In this document: piece after piece, positions 16,597 through 23,688 of the stretch
Layout of the letters: every line of letters begins with the position of its first letter
Position numbering within the stretch: the stretch's first letter is position 1
From: Pseudomonas alcaligenes
Lineage (GTDB): Bacteria; Pseudomonadota; Gammaproteobacteria; Pseudomonadales; Pseudomonadaceae
Assembly (NCBI RefSeq): GCF_014490745.1
Contig: NZ_LZEU01000001.1
Location: forward strand, 248,001 to 312,000
Direction: 5' to 3'
DNA: 64,000 nt
Notes under the pieces: model-generated
What the model was told of the DNA's origin: nothing
The model's database searches: none
Seen by the model: only the letters and a program-made list of their open reading frames with translations
Program-made: the position numbers and the translations under genes

Positions 16597-17817
16597 TCAA
16601 CCCTCCTGCCCGAGAATCGGTGCGGCCAGCGGTTGCCGGCGTTGCTTGCGCAGCCAGCAGAACAGCGCGGCGAGCAGCACCAGCGGAATCCAGCAGAGGA
16701 ACAGGTTGCCGAGGCCGACGAAGTGGCTGATCAGCCCGCCGAGCATGGCCCCGGAGAAACCGCCGAGCATGCCGGCCAGGTTGAACAGCCCGGAGATCTT
16801 GCTCTTGTCGACGCTGTGCTCGCCGAGCTGGGCCATGTTGACCAGGTGGATCAGCGCCGCCGCCGCACTCAGCAGCACCCCGCCGGCGGCCAGCAGCCAG
16901 TAGCCGTGGGCGCTGCCGAGCAGCAGCAGGCCGGCCAGCGCGGCGCTCAGGCTGGCGATATAGGCAAAGCGCCGGCCGCTGCGTTCGATCAGGTAGCCGA
17001 AGCCGAACAGGCCAGCCACCGAGGCCAGGCCCTGGATCATCACCAGGCTCACCGCCTCGCTCTGCGACAGCCGCGCCACGTCCATGGCGAGGAGGATGAT
17101 GAAGGTGCCGAACAGCGAGTTGGTGGCGCCGGATAGCAGCTCGATCAGGCAGCTTTCGGCGATCTCCACATGCTCGAGCATGGCCCTGACCTGAGCGAAG
17201 ATGCCGCCCAGTTCGGCGGCCGTGTCGGCCTGCACCGGGACGATCTGCTCGCCCTCCCAGAAGCCCAGGCTGTATACCGCCATCAGGCCGAAGCACAGGC
17301 CGATCACCACGAAGCCAAAGGTGAAGCCGCTGCTGCCGCTCAGCCAGTTGCCCAGCAGCGGGCCGAGCAGGCCCATGCCCAGGGTCAGCGAGCCGCGGTA
17401 CCAGCCGGCCTTGTCGTTGCCGATGCGCTTGAGTTGACGCAGGAACGCGCTGTTCATGGCAACGATGCGGAACGGGATGCACAGGCCGATCAGCAACCGG
17501 GCGAAGGCCAGCCACAGCCAGCCGCCGAACAGCGGGATGGCCAGGTTGAGCAGCATCGGCCCGAGGCTGGCGAGGAAGTACACGCGGCGCGCGCCGTAGC
17601 GGGCGATGACGAAGCCGGCGGGCAGGGTCAGCAGCACCATGCCCAGCGACTCCATCGCCGAGATGAAGCCGAGCTGCATGGCGTTGGCGCCGATCTCGAT
17701 GGCGTACAGGGTGGTGATGATCTTCGCCATGCCGATGGTGGCGCCGCTGAAGGCGGCCAGCAGCATGAAATTGGCGAGGAAGGCGCCGGGCCGGCCGCCG
17801 TTTTCAGATGGCGACAT
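16597..17817 (-). CDS. MFS transporter of the organosulfur operon
   Basis: Major facilitator superfamily protein, 406 residues, about twelve hydrophobic segments. The loop 2-3 signature is weak (LPAGFVIARYGARRVYF). The start MSPSENGG at 17817 overlaps the upstream gene's end by 14 nt; the frame runs further to 17985 but without coding character. It lies inside an operon that already encodes an ABC importer, so it may export a desulfurised product or offer a second uptake route. Substrate is unknown. Its normal methionine content contrasts with the sulfur-free enzymes just upstream. Confidence 0.82.
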   Translation of the reverse strand: MSPSENGGRPGAFLANFMLLAAFSGATIGMAKIITTLYAIEIGANAMQLGFISAMESLGMVLLTLPAGFVIARYGARRVYFLASLGPMLLNLAIPLFGGWLWLAFARLLIGLCIPFRIVAMNSAFLRQLKRIGNDKAGWYRGSLTLGMGLLGPLLGNWLSGSSGFTFGFVVIGLCFGLMAVYSLGFWEGEQIVPVQADTAAELGGIFAQVRAMLEHVEIAESCLIELLSGATNSLFGTFIILLAMDVARLSQSEAVSLVMIQGLASVAGLFGFGYLIERSGRRFAYIASLSAALAGLLLLGSAHGYWLLAAGGVLLSAAAALIHLVNMAQLGEHSVDKSKISGLFNLAGMLGGFSGAMLGGLISHFVGLGNLFLCWIPLVLLAALFCWLRKQRRQPLAAPILGQEG

Positions 17818-18859
17818 TGACCGTCTCCAGCAACTGCTCGAAGGGCCGTGGCTCGATCCACTGGCGCACGTCGAATCCGCGCGGGATGAAGTCCCAGCGC
17901 TCGAGGAAATTGGTGAGATCCTGCAGCGCGCCGATCGAGCGTTCGGCCAGGTTGGTCTGCAGGCGCAGGTGGGCGTCGTCGCCATAGGCGTTGGCCACCC
18001 AGTACTCGCTGGTGTTCAGCTCGCGGGCGAGGAAGCGCCGGGTTTCCTCGGGATGGGCCCAGGCCCACTGCTCGGCGCGCAGCACGGTCTGGAGAATCAG
18101 CGTGGCGGCGTCGAAGTGCTGGTCGAGCAGGTGCTGGTCGACGGTCAGGGTGCGCGGCGTGCCGATATTGGCGCGGATCAGCGGGTCAGGGTGCGAGCCG
18201 ACATCCACCACTACGCGCAGGCCGAATTCGTCGGCCAGCTGCAGGCCGTGGGCGCCCTTGAGGAAGATCGCGTCGATGTCGCCGCGCAGCAGGCCGATCA
18301 GCTCGTTGTTGCGCTGGCGCACGCGGTTGCCGTTGAAGGTGATCTGCGCGCCGTAGACGTGGCGCACCGGGTCGTCGCTGTAGGTGCCGCCGTAGGGGTA
18401 GTCGACCAGCTCGACCTCATCGACGCGCAGGCCTTCCAGGCTCAGGGCGTTTTCCAGGCCGCGCAGGGCCTGGGCGCGGGTGAAGTCGATCTGCACGTTG
18501 GCCCATTTGGGCAGGCCGAAGCGGCGGTTCTTCAGGTCGCGGATGCTGTGCACGCCGCTGTCGGGGCTGGTCACCAGCAGTTGCACTTCGTCGCCCCAGG
18601 ACAGGCCGATCACCCGCGTGGCGCGGCCCGTGGCCCTGGCCCAGATGGCCGGAATATTGCCGCCGTGGCGCACCGAGTTGTGCAGGTGATGGTCGTAGTG
18701 GGCTTCGCGCACTTCGCGGTCGGAGGACTCGCGCAGTGCCTGGATGCGCGTGCCGAGCGGCTGGAAGGCTTGCGCCAGGCGGCCGGATTCGACGGCAATG
18801 CCGAGCCCGGTGGGAACCGGGCTGTGGGTGTACCAGAGGGTGTCCAGGGGTGTGCTCAT
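17804..18859 (-). CDS. DszB-like desulfinase homologue with Ser in place of the catalytic Cys
   Basis: A 351-residue protein of the periplasmic-binding-protein fold, but without a signal peptide, so cytoplasmic. It aligns with 2'-hydroxybiphenyl-2-sulfinate desulfinase DszB. The DszB catalytic set Cys27, His60, Arg70 (RXGG motif) corresponds here to Ser13 (YTHSPVP), His54 and Arg64 (SVRHGGNIPA), with the His-Arg spacing of ten kept. The nucleophile is therefore changed to serine (AGC codon). Apart from Met1 the protein has no Met or Cys. It lies 62 nt after its paralogue at 18922-19974. It could be an inactive partner, a binding subunit or an enzyme with altered chemistry. Automatic annotation would probably call it a sulfonate-binding protein. 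Confidence 0.75.
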   Translation of the reverse strand: MSTPLDTLWYTHSPVPTGLGIAVESGRLAQAFQPLGTRIQALRESSDREVREAHYDHHLHNSVRHGGNIPAIWARATGRATRVIGLSWGDEVQLLVTSPDSGVHSIRDLKNRRFGLPKWANVQIDFTRAQALRGLENALSLEGLRVDEVELVDYPYGGTYSDDPVRHVYGAQITFNGNRVRQRNNELIGLLRGDIDAIFLKGAHGLQLADEFGLRVVVDVGSHPDPLIRANIGTPRTLTVDQHLLDQHFDAATLILQTVLRAEQWAWAHPEETRRFLARELNTSEYWVANAYGDDAHLRLQTNLAERSIGALQDLTNFLERWDFIPRGFDVRQWIEPRPFEQLLETVNVAI

Positions 18860-18921
18860 AAACTAACGGGGTTCCACAAAAGCCTGGCCCCGCGACCGTT
18901 GTCGGTGCGGGGCAGGGGAAG

Positions 18922-19974
18922 TCAGCCGGCGCGTTTGGCGACTGCGCTGCGCAGGGTTTCCAGCGGGCGCGGGTCGATCCAGTCGCGCACCGAGAAGGTC
19001 TGCGGGATGAAGGCCCAGCGCTGCAGGAAGTCGGTGAAATCCTGCAGGGCGACGATGGAGCGCTCGTCGAGGTTGGTGCGCAGGCGCTGGTGGGCGTCGT
19101 CGCCGTAGGCCTGGGTCACCCAGAACTCGCTGCTGTTGGTCTCGCGGGCCAGGTAGCGGTGGGTGTCGTCCGGGTGGGTCCAGGCCCATTCCTCGGCGCG
19201 CAGCACCGAGCTGAGGATGCCGACCGCGCTGTCGTAGTGCTGCTCGAGCAGGTTGAGGTCGACGCTCAGGGTGCGCGGCGTGCCGTTGTTGGCGCGGATC
19301 AGCGGCTCAGGGTGCGAGCCGGTGTCGATCACCGTGTGCAGGCCGAACTGCTGGGCCAGCTGTGCGGCGCTGGCGCCCTTGAGGAAGATCGCGTCCACCT
19401 CGCCACGCAGTAGGCCGACCAGCTCGGCGTTCTGCCCGCCACGCCGGCCACCGAAGGCGGCCAGGCCGTTGCGGCTCTGCGCCGCTTCATCGCTGAAGGT
19501 GCCGCCCTGCAGGTAGTCGACCAGTTCGACGTCGCTGACTTCCAGGCCGTCCAGCTTCAGTGCGTTTTCCAGGCCACGGATGGCCTGGGCGCGGGTAAAG
19601 TCGATCTGCGCGTTGGCCCAGTTGGGCAGGCCGAACTTGCGGCCCTTGAGGTCCTTGGCGGTTTTGATGCCGCTGTCCGGGGTGGTCAGGATCAGCTGCA
19701 CCTCGTCGGCCCAGGACAGGCCGATCACCCGCGTTTCGCGGCCGCTGGCGCGGGCCCAGATGGCCGGGATGTTGCCGCCGTGGCGGACCGAGTTCTGCAG
19801 GGTATGGTCGAAGTGCGATTCGCGCACCGCCTGGTTGTCCGACTCGCGCAGCGACTTGATGCTGGTGCCCTGGGCGCCCAGGGTTTCCTCCAGCCAGCCT
19901 TTCTGCACGGCGATGCCAAGGCCGGTCGGAACCGGGCAGCGGGTGTACCAGAGAGTGTCCAGTGGTTTACTCAT
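18922..19974 (-). CDS. DszB-like sulfinate desulfinase candidate with complete Cys-His-Arg set
   Basis: A 350-residue cytoplasmic protein (no signal peptide) related to DszB, which releases sulfite from an aromatic sulfinate. Cys13 lies in DTLWYTRCPVP, matching the DszB context around Cys27. His54 and Arg64 (SVRHGGNIPA, an RXGG motif) match His60 and Arg70 with identical spacing. Cys13 is the only sulfur residue in the protein beyond Met1. In a sulfur-depleted protein, its retention supports a catalytic role. It is directly downstream of a flavin monooxygenase gene (18 nt) and upstream of the Ser13 paralogue. A binding-protein role remains possible but would not explain the missing signal peptide. 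Confidence 0.78.
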   Translation of the reverse strand: MSKPLDTLWYTRCPVPTGLGIAVQKGWLEETLGAQGTSIKSLRESDNQAVRESHFDHTLQNSVRHGGNIPAIWARASGRETRVIGLSWADEVQLILTTPDSGIKTAKDLKGRKFGLPNWANAQIDFTRAQAIRGLENALKLDGLEVSDVELVDYLQGGTFSDEAAQSRNGLAAFGGRRGGQNAELVGLLRGEVDAIFLKGASAAQLAQQFGLHTVIDTGSHPEPLIRANNGTPRTLSVDLNLLEQHYDSAVGILSSVLRAEEWAWTHPDDTHRYLARETNSSEFWVTQAYGDDAHQRLRTNLDERSIVALQDFTDFLQRWAFIPQTFSVRDWIDPRPLETLRSAVAKRAG

Positions 19975-19992
19975 GATGGGCTTCCTTGCTGA

Positions 19993-21156
19993 TCAGGCGC
20001 GCTTGAGCGCAGTGGGTTGGCTGTCGGTTTGGCTTGTGCGGGCGTGTACCAGCGGCAGGACTTCCTGGCCAATGCGCAGGGCCTCTTCCAGGTGCGGGTT
20101 GCCGGCCAGGATGAAGGTCGAGAAACCGGCATCGCGGTACTCGGCCAGGCGCTCGGCGACGTTCTCGTGGCTGCCGACCAGGCCCACGGTCGGGCCCGGC
20201 TTGGCCTTGCCGAAACCGGCCCACAGGTTGGGGCCGAGGATCAGGTCGTCGAAGCGCTCGACGTTCTGGTGGTAGGCGGTCTGCCGCGCCGCGCCGACCG
20301 AGTCGGAGCCGCTGGCGAAGCCCTTGATGAAGGCGCTGGTCTTGGCGTCGATACGCTCGTACTGGCGGCGCAGCTCGCTCCAGGCGGCCTCTTCGGTCTC
20401 GCGGGCGAACAGGTCGATACGGATGCCGAAGCGCACCTCGCGGCCCTGCTTGGCGGCCAGCTCACGCACGCGCTCGATGTGCGGCTTGAGCTTGTCCACC
20501 GGCTCGGCCCAGTTCAGGTAGACGTCGGCATGCTTGGCCGCGACGTCCAGCGCCGGGTCGGAGAAGCCGGAGAAGTACACGCCGGGCTTGCGCTCGTTGC
20601 GCAGGCCGAGCGGCAGCGCACCGTTCTCCAGCTGGTAGATATCGCCCTGGTAGCTGAACTGCTCGTTGCTCCACAGGCCGTCAATGATGTCGAGGAACTC
20701 GCCGGTGCGCTGGTAGCGCTTGTCGTGTTCGAGGAAGTCGCCGTTGGCGCGCTGGCTGGCCGGGTTGCCGCCGGTGATGATGTTCCACTCCAGGCGACCA
20801 CGGCTGAGGTTCTGCAGGATCGCCGCCTGCTGCGCGGCGTAGGCCGGCAGGGTCCAGGTGGCCTGGAAGGCGATCAGGAACTTGATCCGCCGGGTCTCGC
20901 GGGCCAGCGCGGCGGCGGCGATCCATGGCTCGGGGCCGGTGGGCAGCAGGGCGCCTTCGAAGCCGGCGATCTCGGCCGCTTTCGCCACCTGGGCGATGTA
21001 GTCGATGTAGGTGAAGCCATCCGGCTCGCCGTTGGGCAGACGGCCCGGGGCGATGTTGCCGGGGCGGTGGTGGGCCGCGCCGCGGTTGTTCTTGTCCGAG
21101 GCCAGGTAAGGGCCATCGCTACCCAGCGGTAGACGCCAGAAAAATTCGGTGCTCAT
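19993..21156 (-). CDS. FMNH2-dependent monooxygenase, SsuD-like (luciferase family)
   Basis: Two-component flavin monooxygenase of the SsuD/bacterial-luciferase family, 387 residues. Family stretches include AEIAGFEGALLPTGPEPWIA, LEWNIITGGNP, GVYFSGFSDPALDVAAKHAD and GFSTFILAGNPHLEEALR. Relatives oxidise alkanesulfonates, sulfones or dibenzothiophene sulfone using FMNH2 from a separate reductase (SsuE here, at 48537). It is first in the operon with two DszB-like genes, which suggests oxidation of a sulfone or sulfonate followed by desulfination. A strong -24/-12 promoter lies upstream at 21222-21237. Beyond Met1 the protein contains no Met or Cys. Confidence 0.83.
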   Translation of the reverse strand: MSTEFFWRLPLGSDGPYLASDKNNRGAAHHRPGNIAPGRLPNGEPDGFTYIDYIAQVAKAAEIAGFEGALLPTGPEPWIAAAALARETRRIKFLIAFQATWTLPAYAAQQAAILQNLSRGRLEWNIITGGNPASQRANGDFLEHDKRYQRTGEFLDIIDGLWSNEQFSYQGDIYQLENGALPLGLRNERKPGVYFSGFSDPALDVAAKHADVYLNWAEPVDKLKPHIERVRELAAKQGREVRFGIRIDLFARETEEAAWSELRRQYERIDAKTSAFIKGFASGSDSVGAARQTAYHQNVERFDDLILGPNLWAGFGKAKPGPTVGLVGSHENVAERLAEYRDAGFSTFILAGNPHLEEALRIGQEVLPLVHARTSQTDSQPTALKRA

Positions 21157-21221
21157 GGCAGTGCTCCAGTGCTGCTTGACGGGTACCCGCAGCGACTCGG
21201 CGCCCAGGTTGCCAGGACTAG

Positions 21222-21237
21222 AGCAAGGCCTGTGCCG
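21222..21237 (-). promoter_or_regulatory. Sigma-54 (-24/-12) promoter of the monooxygenase/DszB-like operon
   Basis: Read on the minus strand: CGGCACAGGCCTTGCT, i.e. GGCAC and TTGC with the required GG-N10-GC spacing. The start site would fall near 21211, about 55 nt before the ATG at 21156. An SfnR-like sigma-54 activator gene lies at 26354-27430. Confidence 0.7.
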
Positions 21238-21501
21238 AAAGGCTGGAGGCCACGGGCTGCGTGGCTTGCAAGCCTTTCAGTGGTGGCCACTGGCGGGGTA
21301 TTGCTGGTACAGCAGCACCCCGCCAGCACTGGCTGCTGGGACGGCAGCAGGAATGCGCTAAAGAGCTATGGAGTTATCGGTGAATAATTTCAACTTATTG
21401 AAATAGAAGGGTTTTTATTGCTGGCACAAGTCCTGCTCTGGAGCCTGTCAGAGCCGCGCAAGCAGGCGCGACTTACGACTAGCCTAGACAGGAGCTTCAC
21501 C
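21238..21501. promoter_or_regulatory. Divergent regulatory region with dyads, monooxygenase / aldolase-like gene
   Basis: Most of a 345-bp gene-free stretch. It holds GGCTTGCAAGCC (21263-21274), CAGTGG-TGG-CCACTG (21278-21292) and a nested dyad, TGGCGGGGT / ACCCCGCCA (21291-21325) enclosing TGCTG-N3-CAGCA. The nested dyad is centred roughly 95 nt upstream of the sigma-54 start site, a normal distance for activator sites. An AT-rich block at 21375-21422 faces the plus-strand gene. Operator roles are inferred. Confidence 0.5.
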
Positions 21502-22236
21502 ATGACCGCCAGCCTCACCCCGCAACAACTCGCCCAGCTCGACCAGGCCAAGCGCGATTTCGCCAAGGCCTTTCGCGTGCTCAAGGAGACCCGCACGCTG
21601 ACCGCCACCAACACCTACCAGGCCTATGTACGGGTGCCGGACAGCGACCTGGTGATCGCCCTGCACGCGCCGGGCCCGTGGGCCGATGACGAGGAGATCC
21701 GCGCCGTGGTGGCCAGCTACGACGGCGACGTGGTGCTCGATGAAACCCTGGAAGGCAGCTCGCCGCTCAGCGGCAGCAAGGCCGGTGGCAACGGCAAGCG
21801 CTATGCCGGGGTGTTCCAGAACCGCGCCGAGGTCAACGTGGTGATCCACGTGCACACGCCTTACCTGGGCGGCTGGGCCAGCGCCCACCGCGTGCTGCCG
21901 ATCCGCTACGCCGCTTCCCAGCGCGTGACCCTGGCCCGCGAGCTGCCGCTGTACCTCAATCGGCGCCAGCCGGAGCACGCCTTTATCGTCGAACAGCTGG
22001 AAGCCAACCCGCACACCCCGGCGATTCTCGAAGCCAACGGCGGCGCGACCTTCTGGGGTACCAGCATCATCCAGGCCTCCAAGCTGATTCTGCTGATCGA
22101 GGAAGGCGCCTACTTCCAAGGGCTGGCGGAAATCTTCGGCGGTTCGCAGGAGTTCGGCCCCGGCGTGCTGGAACAGCAGTGGAAAATGACCGGCCTGTGG
22201 GGCCAGGGCCAGAAGCTGCTGGAGCAGGCGGCCTGA
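21502..22236 (+). CDS. Class II aldolase/adducin-family protein
   Basis: A 244-residue cytoplasmic protein of the class II aldolase/adducin fold. Metal-binding histidines are seen in VIHVHTPYLGGWASAH, after the AGVFQNRAEVN stretch, and the C-terminal half carries GGATFWGTSIIQAS. Start ATG 21502 has AGGAG upstream. It is transcribed divergently from the monooxygenase operon and is followed by a terminator. Its product has one internal methionine and no cysteine, matching the sulfur-sparing neighbours. It may process the carbon skeleton left after desulfurisation, but the substrate is unknown, and a retro-aldol reaction is only assumed from the fold. Confidence 0.75.
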   Translation: MTASLTPQQLAQLDQAKRDFAKAFRVLKETRTLTATNTYQAYVRVPDSDLVIALHAPGPWADDEEIRAVVASYDGDVVLDETLEGSSPLSGSKAGGNGKRYAGVFQNRAEVNVVIHVHTPYLGGWASAHRVLPIRYAASQRVTLARELPLYLNRRQPEHAFIVEQLEANPHTPAILEANGGATFWGTSIIQASKLILLIEEGAYFQGLAEIFGGSQEFGPGVLEQQWKMTGLWGQGQKLLEQAA

Positions 22237-22250
22237 TCGAGCACTGCATG

Positions 22251-22277
22251 AAAAAGCCCTCGCGAGAGGGCTTTTTT
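22251..22277 (+). terminator. Terminator after the aldolase-like gene
   Basis: Stem AAAAAGCCCTC / GAGGGCTTTTT with a short loop and T-run, 14 nt after the stop at 22236. Confidence 0.9.
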
Positions 22278-22336
22278 AATGGCTGTGTACCTGTTCGCTG
22301 TTGAATCACCCCTCCCGGCCGGTTAGTCCTGCGCGC

Positions 22337-22531
22337 CTGGATTCCCGCGCAGGCGGGAATCCAGTGGGCTGGCGCGGTGTAACACCGCAGGCGGGTTTTC
22401 TCGCCGGCAACATGTAATGGCGACGTCGAGAGGAAGCGTTTGGATCAGTGCTGGCCAGGGTCTCTGTCCTGTCAGTCGCAGTAGGGCGGGTGAAACCCGC
22501 GTTGTTCCGGCGCGGGTTGCAGCCGCCCTAC
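22337..22531. repeat. Two palindromic intergenic repeats
   Basis: Within a 320-bp gene-free stretch, a perfect hairpin CTGGATTCCCGC-N4-GCGGGAATCCAG lies at 22337-22364. A second at 22481-22531 has outer arms GTAGGGCGG / CCGCCCTAC and inner arms AACCCGCG / CGCGGGTT. The second belongs to the same family as 39699-39747 (GGGCGGGTGAAA core). Both look like dispersed REP-type repeats rather than genes. The rest of the stretch shows nothing recognisable. Confidence 0.65.
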
Positions 22532-22556
22532 AGATCAAGCGTTGGGCTGCGCCAGA

Positions 22557-23636
22557 TCAGGGCTGGCGGGCCAGGTTCTGCGCGCTGTCCGGCCAGTAGT
22601 GCTGCAGCTGCAGATCCTTGAGGCCCTGCTCGACGAAGCGTGGCTCCAGCAGTTCGTCGACCTTGACCTCGCCACGGATCAGCTTGGCCTTCTGGCTATA
22701 GGCGATGCCGTCGATGTAGTGCTGTTTCAGCGCCTGGTCGTACAGCGGGGTGAAGTGGTTGCTCCAGGGCTCGCCGGCGGCTTCGCGCTGCAGCACGCTG
22801 AGCGGCTGGCCGGATTGCGCCAGGTAGTTCTGGTAGGTGTCCTGGTTGGCATCCTGGGCGGACCAGTAGGCAGCCTTCAGGTAGGCGGTGACCACCAGCT
22901 GGGTCAGCTCCGGCTGCTGGGCGACGAAGTCGCTGGCGCCCCACAGCTCGGCGCGCATCTTCCAGTCCAGCGGGGCCTGCTTGCTCGACCAGATGATCTT
23001 GCCGACCTGCTTGTCTTCCAGCAGGAAGGCGTCGCTGAGGGTGAAGAAGGCGTCCACCCGCCCGGCGCTGAGCGCGGCGCCGCCGGCCTGCGGGTTGAGG
23101 TTGAAGATGCGGAAGTCGTCGAAGCCGAGCTGGTTGGCCTCGATCAGCTTGGCGAACGACAGCTCCCACGGCCGGCCACGGTGCAGGGCGATGCGCTTGC
23201 CCTTGAGGTCGGCGATCGATTGCGCGCTGGAGCCGTTGGGCACCACCAGGTAGACGTGGTTACCGCTGCCGCCCGGGGCGATCAGCTTGGTCGAGACGCC
23301 CGAGGCGTTGGCGATGATCGACGGCAGGTCGCCGTAGAAGGCGAAGTCGATACGCTTGTTGGCGAACTCCTCGTTGACGAAGGTGCCGACCGAGGCGGTG
23401 GCCGCCGGTACCCATTGCAGCTTGATGTTGCGCTTGGCCAGTTCCTGCTCCAGCCACTTGTCGCGATCCATCACATAGGCCGGGCCGTTGAAGGTGACCT
23501 TGCCGGCGTTGGCGTAGGCCACGGTGGCGATGCGCAGGGTCTGCGGTGTTTCGCTGGCAACCGCCTGGGTGACCAGCAGGGCCGCCGGCAGTAGCGCCAG
23601 GCGGCGCAGCAGGCGGGTCAGGGTTGATCTGTGCAT
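22557..23636 (-). CDS. Periplasmic sulfonate-type binding protein (SsuA/NMT1 family)
   Basis: Binding protein of the nitrate/sulfonate/taurine family, 359 residues, with a signal peptide of about 27 residues ending QAVA. The mature part starts SETPQTLRIATVAYANAGK. Family stretches are IDFAFYGDLPSIIANASG, NHVYLVVPNGSSAQSIADLK and GGAALSAGRVDAFFTLSDAF. It has two methionines beyond Met1 and no cysteine. It lies 52 nt downstream of the TonB-dependent receptor gene on the same strand, so receptor and binding protein are probably co-transcribed and act in series. It is the obvious partner for the permease/ATPase genes at 14261-16595. Ligand unknown. Confidence 0.82.
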   Translation of the reverse strand: MHRSTLTRLLRRLALLPAALLVTQAVASETPQTLRIATVAYANAGKVTFNGPAYVMDRDKWLEQELAKRNIKLQWVPAATASVGTFVNEEFANKRIDFAFYGDLPSIIANASGVSTKLIAPGGSGNHVYLVVPNGSSAQSIADLKGKRIALHRGRPWELSFAKLIEANQLGFDDFRIFNLNPQAGGAALSAGRVDAFFTLSDAFLLEDKQVGKIIWSSKQAPLDWKMRAELWGASDFVAQQPELTQLVVTAYLKAAYWSAQDANQDTYQNYLAQSGQPLSVLQREAAGEPWSNHFTPLYDQALKQHYIDGIAYSQKAKLIRGEVKVDELLEPRFVEQGLKDLQLQHYWPDSAQNLARQP

Positions 23637-23688
23637 AGCGATATCCTCGCTGGGAAGCCCGCAACCGCAAGGTCACGGGCGGGGTGGA

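Noticed and set aside
17804..19974. Reading both DszB-like genes as ordinary ABC binding proteins
   Set aside because: Neither has a signal peptide or lipobox, while a proper exported binding protein is encoded at 22557-23636; catalytic-site positions match DszB. Kept as an alternative in the entries.
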